A DNA stretch of 64,000 bases. It comes from Nocardioides sp. HDW12B (GTDB lineage: Bacteria; Actinomycetota; Actinomycetes; Propionibacteriales; Nocardioidaceae). Below the pieces are notes generated by a model. That model saw nothing but the letters and a program-made list of their open reading frames with translations. It was not told where the DNA came from and made no database searches. Location: contig NZ_CP049867.1 in assembly GCF_011299595.1 (NCBI RefSeq), positions 1,612,001 to 1,676,000 on the forward strand, written 5' to 3'. Positions 41,522 to 49,337 of this stretch are shown piece by piece. Within the stretch, counting starts at the first letter, position 1. The number at the start of each line of letters is the position of its first letter. A program made the position numbers and the translations under genes.

Positions 41522-42491
41522 CCGCGGCCACCGTCAGCGCCTCGAGCACCCGGGCCCGGTGGAAGGCGGCGCCGCCCCACGTCCCGACGAGGGCGCGCAC
41601 CTTGAGGATCGCCAGCGACAGGTCGTGCTCCTCGGTGTAGCCGATCGCGCCGTGCAGTTGCAGCGCCGTGCGCGCTGCGAGGTACGCCGCGTCGCCGACC
41701 CGCACCCGCGCCGCCGACACGTCGCGGGACCGCACCGACACCGACCCGTCGAAGGTGACGGCCGCGCCGAGCACCAGCGGGCGGGCGAAGTCGAGGGCGA
41801 TCCGCACGTCGGCCAGCTGGTGCTTGAGCGCCTGGTAGGAGCCGATCTCCCGGCCGAACTGCCGCCGCTGCTTCACGTAGGTCACGGTCGTGGCCAGCAG
41901 GTGCTCGCCCAGCCCGAGCAGCTGCGCCGAGACCGCGAGCACGGCCTGGTCGAAGGCCCGCTCGAGCGCGGATGCGTCGACCTCGGCCACGGGGTCGGCC
42001 GCGTCGACCTCGACGAGCCGTCGTGCCGGGTCGACGGAGTCGTGGGTGGCCCCGAGCCGTGCGGTGGACACGGTGGTGCCCTGCACGACGTACACCTGGG
42101 AGGCGACGGCGGCGTCCAGCGCCCGGGGCACCAGCGGCGGCACGGCGACCGTGCCGACCTCGCCGTCCGCGAGGCGTCCGAGCGCGTCCGGGTCGCTGAG
42201 CAGGGCCGGCAGGTAGGCGGCGGACTCGACCCACGGCCCGGGCACGCCGGAGCGGCCGAGGGCCTCGAAGGCGACGCACAGGTCGACGGGCGAGGCGCCG
42301 AGGCCACCGGCCTCCTCCGGCACCGCGAGGCCGCACACACCCTGCTCGGCCAGTCGTCGCCACAGCGCGAGACCGGCGTCGGGCTCGTCGCGGGCCCACG
42401 CCCGCGTCGCCGCCGGCACGTCGGCGCCACTCAGTAGGTCAGTCAGCGCGGCGGCGAACCCGCGCTGCTCGTCGGTCAGCGTGAACCTCAT
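41514..42491 (-). CDS. fadE32: Acyl-CoA dehydrogenase FadE32-like
   Basis: 325 residues, shorter than a catalytic dehydrogenase. N-terminal helical domain ('TLTDEQRGFAAALTDLL'), 'QRRQFGREIGSYQALKHQLAD' and 'QLHGAIGYTEEHDLSLAILK'; no S-E-P-x-A-G-S-D motif. It is probably a partner subunit with FadE31 acting on HIP-derived CoA esters. The start overlaps the fadE31 stop by 4 bp. Confidence 0.83.
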   Translation of the reverse strand: MRFTLTDEQRGFAAALTDLLSGADVPAATRAWARDEPDAGLALWRRLAEQGVCGLAVPEEAGGLGASPVDLCVAFEALGRSGVPGPWVESAAYLPALLSDPDALGRLADGEVGTVAVPPLVPRALDAAVASQVYVVQGTTVSTARLGATHDSVDPARRLVEVDAADPVAEVDASALERAFDQAVLAVSAQLLGLGEHLLATTVTYVKQRRQFGREIGSYQALKHQLADVRIALDFARPLVLGAAVTFDGSVSVRSRDVSAARVRVGDAAYLAARTALQLHGAIGYTEEHDLSLAILKVRALVGTWGGAAFHRARVLEALTVAADA

Positions 42492-43672
42492 CGACCCGCC
42501 CCCTTCGCTCCGGCCTGGCGGCCGTCGCCTCTGGGCTCGCGCGGCAGCCCGAGGAGGCGCTCGGCCACGATGTTGCGCTGGATCTCGTTGGTCCCGGCGT
42601 AGATCGGGCCGGACAGGGAGAACAGGTAGCCGTCGGCCCACGCCGACCCGGCCAGCTCGGCGTCGGGCCCGAGCAGGTCGAGGGCGGCCTCGTGCAGCGC
42701 GATGTCGAGCTCGGACCAGAACACCTTGTTGACCGACCCGGCGGCACCCAGGTCGCCACCGCCGGCGAGGCGCGTGACCGTGCCCCAGGTGTAGAGCCGG
42801 TAGGCCTGCGCGTCGATCCAGGCATCGGCCACGGCGTCGCCCAGGTCGGGCCGCGACGAGCCGTGCTCGGCCCAGAGCATGACCAGCCGGTCCGCCGCGG
42901 CGCAGAACCGGCCGGGGGAGCGCAGCGACAGTCCGCGCTCGTTGCCGGCCGTGCTCATCGCCACCCGCCAGCCGTCGCCCGGAGCGCCGAGGACGTCGGC
43001 GTCGGGCACGAAGACGTCGTCGAAGAACACCTCGGCGAAGCCGGGCTCGCCGTCGAGCTGCGCGATCGGGCGGACCGTGACCCCATCGGCGTCGAGCGGG
43101 AAGAGGAAGTAGGTCAGCCCGGCGTGGCGGGACGCGTCCGGGTCGGAGCGGAACAGCCCGAAGCCCCAGTCGGCGTACGTCGCCCGCGAGCACCAGACCT
43201 TCTGCCCGTCCAGGCGCCACCCACCCCGTTCGTCGTCGCGTCGGGCGGTCGAGCGCAGCGAGGCGAGGTCGCTGCCGGCCTCCGGCTCGGACCAGCACTG
43301 CGCCCAGATCCGCTCCCCGGTCGCCATCGACGGCAGGAACCGGTCCTGCTGCTCGGGGGTGCCGTGCTCGAACAGGATCGGCGCGAGCAGGAAGATGCCG
43401 TTCTGGCTGACGCGGCCCGGGGCACCGGCGCGGTAGTACTCCTCCTCGAACACCACCCACTCCACCAGGGAGGCGTCGCGACCGTGGTGCCGCTCGGGCC
43501 ACGAGACCACCGACCAGCCGGCCTCGGCCAGGCGGGACTCCCAGGCCTGGTGGGCCTTCCAGCCCGCCTCGGTGTCCATCGACGGCAGCGGCTCGGCCGG
43601 CACGTTGTCCGCCAGCCAGGCGCGCGCCTCCGCCTGGAAGGCCTGCTCGGTGTCGGTCAGGTCGAGGTCCAT
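42488..43672 (-). CDS. fadE31: Acyl-CoA dehydrogenase FadE31-like (FAD-binding subunit)
   Basis: 394 residues. Full acyl-CoA dehydrogenase with 'QCWSEPEAGSDLASLRSTA' (FAD/substrate binding), 'GQKVWCSRATYADWGFGLFR' and 'IYAGTNEIQRNIVAERLLGLPREPRG' (in parts). It would be the flavin-bearing partner of FadE32/FadE33 in degradation of the C/D-ring propionate intermediate. The start overlaps the fadD3 stop by one base. Confidence 0.87.
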   Translation of the reverse strand: MDLDLTDTEQAFQAEARAWLADNVPAEPLPSMDTEAGWKAHQAWESRLAEAGWSVVSWPERHHGRDASLVEWVVFEEEYYRAGAPGRVSQNGIFLLAPILFEHGTPEQQDRFLPSMATGERIWAQCWSEPEAGSDLASLRSTARRDDERGGWRLDGQKVWCSRATYADWGFGLFRSDPDASRHAGLTYFLFPLDADGVTVRPIAQLDGEPGFAEVFFDDVFVPDADVLGAPGDGWRVAMSTAGNERGLSLRSPGRFCAAADRLVMLWAEHGSSRPDLGDAVADAWIDAQAYRLYTWGTVTRLAGGGDLGAAGSVNKVFWSELDIALHEAALDLLGPDAELAGSAWADGYLFSLSGPIYAGTNEIQRNIVAERLLGLPREPRGDGRQAGAKGAGR

Positions 43673-45285
43673 CAGCTCTCCTCCTCGTGCGGTCGTCCCT
43701 CGCGCAGCACGCGCTTGAGGATCTTGCCGGAGGGGTTGCGCGGGAGGGCGTCGACGAAGACGACCTCCCGGGGCACCTTGAAGTTCGCCAGCCGTTCCCG
43801 GGCGTACGCCGTCACGTCGGCCTCGCTCAGCGCCGACCCCTCACGCCGTACGACGTAGGCGCGGCCGACCTCGCCGAGGCGGGCGTCGGGGACACCGACC
43901 ACCGCGGACTCGACCACGCCGTCGAGCCGGGCCAGGGCCTGCTCGACCTCCGCGGGGTAGACGTTGAAGCCGCCGGTGATGACGACGTCCTTGAGGCGGT
44001 CGGTGATGCGCAGGTAGCCGGCGTCGTCGACGCGACCGACGTCGCCGGTGTGCAGCCAGCCGTCGGGGTCGATCGCCTCAGCCGTCGCGTCCGGGTCGTC
44101 GAGGTAGCCGAGCATGACGTGGTCGCCGCGCAGCAGCAGCTCGCCCTCCTCGCCGACCGGCAGCTCGTCGCTGGTGCCGGGCGCGGCGATCCGCACCTCG
44201 AGGGCCGGGACGGCGCGTCCGCAGGTGCCGGCGACCAGCGCGGCGGGATCCCCGCGCCGGCACATCGTCGCGACCACGCACTCGGTCATCCCGAACGCGG
44301 TCAGCACGAGGTCGAAGCCCAGCTCGCGCTGCATGCGCTCGACGAGCGCGACCGGCACGACAGCGGCTCCGGTGACCGCGAAGCGCAAGGAGGACAGGTC
44401 GTGACCGGCGCGATCGGGCGCCTCGAGCAGCATCGTGTAGATGGTCGGGGCGCCCGGCAGCACGGTGATGCGCTCGGTCTCGACCAGCCGCATCATCGCC
44501 GTCGGCTCCACGACGGCCATCGGCACCATGGTGGCGCCGGTCAGCAGGCACACGACCATCCCGGCCTTGTAGCCGAAGGAGTGGAAGAACGGGTTGACCA
44601 GCAGGTAGCGGTCGTCGGCGGTGACCTCGCCCAGCTCGCCCCAGATGCGGGCCACGCCCACGGTCTGGCGGTGGCTCGACAGTGCGCCCTTGCTGCGACC
44701 GGTCGTGCCGGAGGTGAAGAGGATGTCGGCGACGTCGTCAGGGGAGACGCGGTCGGCGAGCCCCTCCACGTCGACGTGCACCAGCCACTCAAGACCGGGC
44801 CACTCCCTCACCAGCCCCGCGTCGTCGGGTCCTCCGAGCTCGACCACCGGCGGCAGGGTGACACCGGCCTCGGCGGCGGCGGCATCGACCTCGGCGCGCT
44901 GGGAACGCCCGAGGAACCCGGAGTCGAGCACGAGCAGACGGGCGTCGGTGCGCGCCAGGACGTCGGCGACCTCGTGACCGGTGAAGCGGGTGTTGAGCGG
45001 GACGAGGACCCCGCCGACGTACGACACGGCGAGCGCTGCGACGGGCCAGCGCCAGGTGTTGGGGGCCCACACGGCGACGCGGGCGCCGGGGCCGACGCCG
45101 CAGCGGACGGCGTAGTGCTCGGCGGTGTCGCGGACGAGGTCGAGGAGCTCCGCGAAGGTCAGGGTGACGTCGCCGTCGACGATCGCCGGCCGGTCGCCGT
45201 ACCGTGAGGCAGCGGCGCGCAGCACCTCGGGCAGGGTCTCCGCGTGGCCCGAGGACGCCTCGGGGGCAGCGGGGGACAGGCTCAT
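43672..45285 (-). CDS. fadD3: HIP-CoA synthetase FadD3 (AMP-forming ligase)
   Basis: 537 residues. Adenylate-forming ligase with P-loop 'LFTSGTTGRSKGALSSH', 'GWLHTGDVGRVDDAGYL' and the catalytic Lys in 'NPSGKILKRVL'. In M. tuberculosis FadD3 activates HIP, the C/D-ring propionate left after ring A/B removal; its CoA ester is the inducer of KstR2. The frame is open to 45345, but that would place the KstR2 operator inside the gene. The ATG at 45285 has GGAGAG 4-5 bases upstream and is chosen. First gene of the minus-strand operon. Confidence 0.88.
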   Translation of the reverse strand: MSLSPAAPEASSGHAETLPEVLRAAASRYGDRPAIVDGDVTLTFAELLDLVRDTAEHYAVRCGVGPGARVAVWAPNTWRWPVAALAVSYVGGVLVPLNTRFTGHEVADVLARTDARLLVLDSGFLGRSQRAEVDAAAAEAGVTLPPVVELGGPDDAGLVREWPGLEWLVHVDVEGLADRVSPDDVADILFTSGTTGRSKGALSSHRQTVGVARIWGELGEVTADDRYLLVNPFFHSFGYKAGMVVCLLTGATMVPMAVVEPTAMMRLVETERITVLPGAPTIYTMLLEAPDRAGHDLSSLRFAVTGAAVVPVALVERMQRELGFDLVLTAFGMTECVVATMCRRGDPAALVAGTCGRAVPALEVRIAAPGTSDELPVGEEGELLLRGDHVMLGYLDDPDATAEAIDPDGWLHTGDVGRVDDAGYLRITDRLKDVVITGGFNVYPAEVEQALARLDGVVESAVVGVPDARLGEVGRAYVVRREGSALSEADVTAYARERLANFKVPREVVFVDALPRNPSGKILKRVLREGRPHEEES

Positions 45286-45321
45286 CACGCTCTCCGCGGT
45301 CGGGACGACGGTGGGCAACCA

Positions 45322-45335
45322 AACAAGTGCTTGGT
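45322..45335. promoter_or_regulatory. KstR2-type operator between fadD3 and fadE30
   Basis: aacaagtgcttggt matches the published KstR2 consensus AnCAAGnnCTTGnT exactly. It covers about -26 to -13 of the leaderless fadE30 promoter and lies 37 bp upstream of the fadD3 start, so one site can control both operons. Confidence 0.8.
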
Positions 45336-45340
45336 AGGCT
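45335..45340 (+). promoter_or_regulatory. -10 box (TAGGCT) of fadE30, leaderless type
   Basis: TAGGCT, 7 bases (accaaac), ATG at 45348. It shares its first base with the KstR2 operator. Confidence 0.55.
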
Positions 45341-45347
45341 ACCAAAC

Positions 45348-46607
45348 ATGTCCGAGCCCGCCCAGGTCGCCGCGTTCCGCGCCGAGGTGCGCGCCTGGCT
45401 CGCCGAGCACCTCACCGGTGACTTCGCCGCGCTGCGGGGACGGGGCGGCCCGGGACGCGAGCACGAGGCCTTCGAGGAGCGCCGGGCGTGGGACCGGCAC
45501 CTGGCCGCGCACGGCTGGACCTGCCTCGGCTGGCCCGAGGCGTACGGCGGGCGCGGGCTGACCCTTCGTGAGCAGGTCGTCTTCCACGAGGAGTACGCCC
45601 GGGCCGACGCACCTGCCCGGGTCAACCACCTCGGCGAGGAGCTGCTCGGTCCGACCCTGCTGGCCTTCGGCACCGAGGCGCAGAAGCAGCGCTTCCTCGA
45701 GCCGATCCGGACCGTGAGCGAGCTGTGGTGCCAGGGCTACTCCGAGCCGGGGGCCGGCTCCGACCTGGCCGCCGTGCGGACGAAGGCGGTCTTGGTCTCG
45801 ACAGGCTCGACCGGCGGGGGCTCGACCGGCGGGGGCTCGACCGGCGGGGTCTCGACAGGCTCGACCACCGAGGAGTGGGTGGTCGAGGGGCAGAAGGTCT
45901 GGACCTCGCTGGCCCACCAGTCCGACTGGTGCTTCGTGCTGGCGCGCACTGAGCCGGGCTCGGAGCGCCACCACGGCCTGTCCTTCCTGCTGGTCCCGCT
46001 GGACCAGGAGGGCGTCGAGATCCGACCCATCCGGCAGCTGACGGGCACCTCGGAGTTCAACGAGGTCTTCTTCTCCGGTGCCCGCACCGACGCCGACCTG
46101 GTCGTCGGCGAGCCCGGCAAGGGCTGGGCGGTGGCGATGGCGCTGCTCGGCTTCGAGCGCGGCGTCTCCACGGTGGGCCAGCAGGTCGGGTTCGCCCGCG
46201 AGCTGGACGCCGTCATCGCCTCGGCCCGCGCGAACGGCGCCTACGACGACCCCGTCCTGCGCGACCGGCTGGCCCGCGCCGCCGTCGGCCTGCAGGTCAT
46301 GCGCAGCAACGTGCTGCGCACCCTGGCCGAGAACCTCGGCGGAGGAGCGCGCGAGGAGCGCGGCCAGGACAGCATCGCCAAGCTGGTCTGGGCGCGCTGG
46401 CACCGCGACCTCGGCGAGCTCGCGATGGCCGTCCGCGGCGCCGACGGGCTCACCACCGGTCCCGACCACGACCTCGACGACGCCCAGCGCCTGTTCCTCT
46501 TCAGCCGGGCCGACACGATCTACGGCGGCTCCGACGAGATCCAGCGCACCATCCTCGCCGAGCGTGTGCTCGGCCTGCCGCGCGAGCCGAAGGGGACCGC
46601 CCGATGA
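45348..46607 (+). CDS. fadE30: Acyl-CoA dehydrogenase FadE30-like with a repeat-derived Ser/Gly/Thr insertion
   Basis: 419 residues. Complete acyl-CoA dehydrogenase: 'QGYSEPGAGSDLAAVRTKA', 'GQKVWTSLAHQSDWCFVLAR', 'TIYGGSDEIQRTILAERVLG'. In M. tuberculosis FadE30 dehydrogenates a HIP-CoA derivative. Residues ~149-176, between the S-E-P motif and 'EWVVEGQKVW', hold an extra V-S-T-G-S-T-G-G-G-S-T-G-G-G stretch from a dispersed repeat, placed in a surface beta-hairpin. It starts the plus-strand KstR2 operon and overlaps ipdF by 4 bp (ATGA). Confidence 0.88.
   Translation: MSEPAQVAAFRAEVRAWLAEHLTGDFAALRGRGGPGREHEAFEERRAWDRHLAAHGWTCLGWPEAYGGRGLTLREQVVFHEEYARADAPARVNHLGEELLGPTLLAFGTEAQKQRFLEPIRTVSELWCQGYSEPGAGSDLAAVRTKAVLVSTGSTGGGSTGGGSTGGVSTGSTTEEWVVEGQKVWTSLAHQSDWCFVLARTEPGSERHHGLSFLLVPLDQEGVEIRPIRQLTGTSEFNEVFFSGARTDADLVVGEPGKGWAVAMALLGFERGVSTVGQQVGFARELDAVIASARANGAYDDPVLRDRLARAAVGLQVMRSNVLRTLAENLGGGAREERGQDSIAKLVWARWHRDLGELAMAVRGADGLTTGPDHDLDDAQRLFLFSRADTIYGGSDEIQRTILAERVLGLPREPKGTAR
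45794..45873 (+). repeat. Expanded dispersed repeat inside fadE30
   Basis: ggtctcgacaggctcgacc, then three ggcgggg-ctcgacc-type units, then a second gtctcgacaggctcgacc. All in frame, adding about 27 residues. Confidence 0.7.
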
Positions 46608-47407
46608 CCGCCACCCGCCCGGAGCAGCCGACACCCGCCTACGTGCCGCCGCACGACCTGCTGCGCGACAAGGTGGTGGTCGTGACCGCGGCCGCCGGTG
46701 CCGGGATCGGCGCGGCCGTGGCGCGGCGCGTCCTGGAGGAGGGCGCGCGCGGGCTGGTGATCGGCGACACCCACGAGCGTCGGTTGTCGGAGGCACAAGA
46801 ATCCCTCGCTGGCGAGTTCGGCGCGGACCGGGTCACCGCGGTGCCGTGCGACGTGACGTCCGAGGAGCAGGTGGGCGCGCTCCTCGATGCCGCCGAGCCC
46901 TTCGGTGGCGTCGACGTGATGGTCAACAACGCCGGCCTTGGCGGCACCGCGTCGGTGCTCGAGATGACCGACGAGCAGTGGTCGCGCGTCCTCGACATCA
47001 CCCTCACCGGCACCTTCCGCTGCGTCCGGGCCGCCGCGGCGCGCATGAAGGACGCCGGGCGCCGCGGCGTGATCGTCAACAACGCCTCGGTGATCGGGTG
47101 GCGGGCCCAGGAGGGCCAGGCCCACTACGCCGCCGCGAAGGCCGGGGTGATGGCCCTGACCCGGTGCGCCGCCCTCGACGTCGCGCCGTACGGGATCCGC
47201 GTCAACGCGGTCTCGCCCAGCCTGGCCATGCACCCCTTCCTGGCCAAGGTGACCTCCGACGACCTGCTCGCCGAGCTCAAGCAGCGCGAGGCCTTCGGGC
47301 GCGCCGCCGAGCCGTGGGAGGTCGCGAACGTCATGGTCTTCCTGGCCAGCGACTACGCGACCTACCTCACCGGCGAGGTCGTCTCCGTCAGCAGCCAGCA
47401 CGCCTGA
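46604..47407 (+). CDS. ipdF: Short-chain dehydrogenase IpdF-like (HIP pathway)
   Basis: 267 residues. SDR with nucleotide-binding 'VVTAAAGAGIGAAVARRVLEEG', 'NNAGLGG', active-site Ser in 'NNASVIGW' and Y-x-x-x-K ('YAAAKAG'). In M. tuberculosis Rv3559c/IpdF sits between fadE30 and kstR2 and handles the 5-hydroxy/5-oxo group of a HIP-CoA intermediate. The same position here supports the assignment. The start overlaps fadE30 by 4 bp; kstR2 follows after 15 bp. Confidence 0.85.
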   Translation: MTATRPEQPTPAYVPPHDLLRDKVVVVTAAAGAGIGAAVARRVLEEGARGLVIGDTHERRLSEAQESLAGEFGADRVTAVPCDVTSEEQVGALLDAAEPFGGVDVMVNNAGLGGTASVLEMTDEQWSRVLDITLTGTFRCVRAAAARMKDAGRRGVIVNNASVIGWRAQEGQAHYAAAKAGVMALTRCAALDVAPYGIRVNAVSPSLAMHPFLAKVTSDDLLAELKQREAFGRAAEPWEVANVMVFLASDYATYLTGEVVSVSSQHA

Positions 47408-47422
47408 GCGAGAGGACCCCTG

Positions 47423-48115
47423 ATGGCCAACCGACGAGACGAGCTGCTCCGCATCGCGGGCGAGCTGTTCGCCCGGCGCGGCTTCACCAACACGACCGTG
47501 CGCGACATCGCCGACGCCGCCGGCATCCTGTCGGGCAGCCTCTACCACCACTTCGACTCCAAGGAGTCGATGGTCGACGAGCTGCTGCGCACGTTCCAGA
47601 CCGACCTGTTCGCGACGTACGACGAGATCCTGGCGCGCGGGCTCGACGGACGCGCGACGGTCGACGCCGTGGTCCGGGCCTCCTTCGAGGCCATCGACCA
47701 GCACCACGACGAGGTGGCGATCTTCCAGAACGACGCGGGCCACCTCATGGGGCTCGAGCGGTTCTCCTACCTGCGCGAGCACAACAAGCGCTTCCGGGAG
47801 ATGTGGACGTCGCTGCTGGCCGATGGGGTCGCCGCCGGCGACCTCCGCGCCGACCTCGACCCCGAGCTGACCTACCGCTTCATCCGCGACACGGTGTGGG
47901 TCGCGGTGCGGTGGTACCGGCCCGGCGGCTCGCCGACGGCGAGCGAGGTGGCCGACCAGTACCTCGCGATCCTCTTCGACGGGATCACGCAGGATCTCGA
48001 CAAGCTCGATCACCGTGAGCCGCTCGATCACCGTGAGCCGCTCGATCACCGTGAGCCGCTCGATCACCGTGAGCCGCTCGATCACCGCACTGACGGAGGG
48101 AGCGACCGTGGCTGA
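47423..48115 (+). CDS. kstR2: KstR2, TetR-family repressor of HIP catabolism
   Basis: 230 residues. Helix-turn-helix at ~8-55 ('ELFARRGFTNTTVRDIADAAGILSGSLYHHF' in parts), helical ligand domain for HIP-CoA to about residue 195. The C-terminal ~30 residues are a repeat-encoded tail (L-D-H-R-E-P repeated) not found in the family, which is usually about 200 residues. GAGAGG ribosome site before the ATG. It lies within the operon it should repress through the exact operator at 45322, and overlaps fadA6 by 8 bp. Confidence 0.88.
   Translation: MANRRDELLRIAGELFARRGFTNTTVRDIADAAGILSGSLYHHFDSKESMVDELLRTFQTDLFATYDEILARGLDGRATVDAVVRASFEAIDQHHDEVAIFQNDAGHLMGLERFSYLREHNKRFREMWTSLLADGVAAGDLRADLDPELTYRFIRDTVWVAVRWYRPGGSPTASEVADQYLAILFDGITQDLDKLDHREPLDHREPLDHREPLDHREPLDHRTDGGSDRG
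48005..48087 (+). repeat. 18-bp tandem repeat in the 3' end of kstR2
   Basis: 4.6 perfect copies of ctcgatcaccgtgagccg. The unit is six codons long, so copy-number change keeps the frame and only lengthens or shortens the L-D-H-R-E-P tail. It ends 7 bp before the fadA6 ribosome site and appears to have grown from a dispersed-repeat copy (ctcgacaagctcgatcacc). Confidence 0.9.
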
Positions 48116-49259
48116 GGCCTACGTCGTCGAGGCCGTCCGCACCCCGGTCGGCCGCCGCCGCGGGTCGCTGGCGGGGGTGCACTCCGCCGACCTCGGCGCC
48201 CACGTGCTGCGGGCGCTGGTCGAGCGCAGCGGTGTGGACCCTGTCGCGGTCGACGACGTGGTGATGGGCTGCTGCGACACCATCGGCTCCCAGGCCGGCG
48301 ACGTCGCGCGCACGGCGTGGCTGGTCGCTGGCCTGCCCGACGAGGTGCCCGGCGTGACGATCGACCGGCAGTGCGGGTCGTCGCAGCAGGCGGTGCACTT
48401 CGCCGCCCAGGGCGTCATGTCCGGCACCCAGGACCTCGTCGTCGCCGGTGGCCTGCAGAACATGTCGGCCATCCCGATCTCGGCCGCGATGCTGGTGGCG
48501 CAGGACTACGGCTTCACGACGCCCTTCGCCGAGTCGCCGGGCTGGGTGGAGCGCTACGGCGACGCCGAGATCAGCCAGTTCCGCAGCGCCGAGATGATCG
48601 CGGAGAAGTGGGACGTCAGCCGCGCCGACATGGAGGCGTTCGCCCTCGAGTCCCACCGGCGTGCGCTCGCCGCGATCGCGGAGGGCCGCTTCGAGCGGGA
48701 GATCGCGCCGCTGGGGGAGGCGGCCGTGGACGAGTGCCCGCGGGCCGACACCTCGCCCGAGCGGATGGCGGCCCTGCAGCCGCTGCTGCCCGACGGCCGG
48801 ATCACCGCCGGCGTCTCCTCCCAGATCAGCGACGGCGCCTCGGCGATGCTCCTCGCCTCGGAGCGCGCGGTGGCCGAGCACGGTCTGACCCCGCGCGCCC
48901 GCATCCACCACCTGTCGGTGCGCGGCGACGACCCGGTGTGGATGCTGACCGGGCCCATCCGGGCGACCCGGCACGCCCTCGAGCGCGCTGGGATGAGCGT
49001 GGACGACATCGACCTCTTCGAGTGCAACGAGGCGTTCGCGTCCGTCGTGCTCGCGTGGGAGCGCGAGCTCGGCGTGCCCCACGAGAAGGTCAACGTCAAC
49101 GGGGGAGCGATCGCGCTCGGCCACCCCATCGGCGCCACCGGCACCCGGCTGATGACGACGCTGCTGCACGAGCTGGAGCGCACCGGCGGGCGTTTCGGGC
49201 TGCAGACGATGTGCGAGGGCGGCGGGCAGGCGAACGTGACGATCATCGAGCGGCTGTGA
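48108..49259 (+). CDS. fadA6: Thiolase FadA6 (steroid C/D-ring degradation)
   Basis: 383 residues. Thiolase with nucleophile Cys in 'IDRQCGSSQQAVHFAA' (near residue 90), 'NVNGGAIALGHPIGATGTR' (active-site His) and 'TMCEGGGQANVTIIERL' (second Cys). It would cleave a late CoA ester of the HIP pathway. The frame is open upstream through the tandem repeat. The GTG at 48108 is chosen because GGAGGG lies 7 bases before it and the family N-terminus begins there. Same place as Rv3556c beside kstR2. Confidence 0.9.
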   Translation: MAEAYVVEAVRTPVGRRRGSLAGVHSADLGAHVLRALVERSGVDPVAVDDVVMGCCDTIGSQAGDVARTAWLVAGLPDEVPGVTIDRQCGSSQQAVHFAAQGVMSGTQDLVVAGGLQNMSAIPISAAMLVAQDYGFTTPFAESPGWVERYGDAEISQFRSAEMIAEKWDVSRADMEAFALESHRRALAAIAEGRFEREIAPLGEAAVDECPRADTSPERMAALQPLLPDGRITAGVSSQISDGASAMLLASERAVAEHGLTPRARIHHLSVRGDDPVWMLTGPIRATRHALERAGMSVDDIDLFECNEAFASVVLAWERELGVPHEKVNVNGGAIALGHPIGATGTRLMTTLLHELERTGGRFGLQTMCEGGGQANVTIIERL

Positions 49260-49263
49260 CGGT

Positions 49264-49289
49264 CCCGGTGGTCGAGCAGCGAGCCGTGT
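49264..49289 (+). repeat. Partial dispersed repeat after fadA6
   Basis: Intergenic ggtggtcgagcagcgagcc, a half-copy of the dispersed repeat just after the fadA6 stop. Confidence 0.5.
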
Positions 49290-49337
49290 GACGCGCGCCG
49301 CGGACTGCGGCGTACCGCACCCGGGTACCGTCCACCT

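Noticed and set aside
45286-45345. Longer FadD3 N-terminus
   Set aside because: It would put the KstR2 operator within the coding region; the ATG at 45285 has a ribosome site and gives the family start.
48005-48087. Possible CRISPR-like array
   Set aside because: The 18-bp units are directly adjacent with no spacers and are in frame in kstR2; it is a coding tandem repeat.
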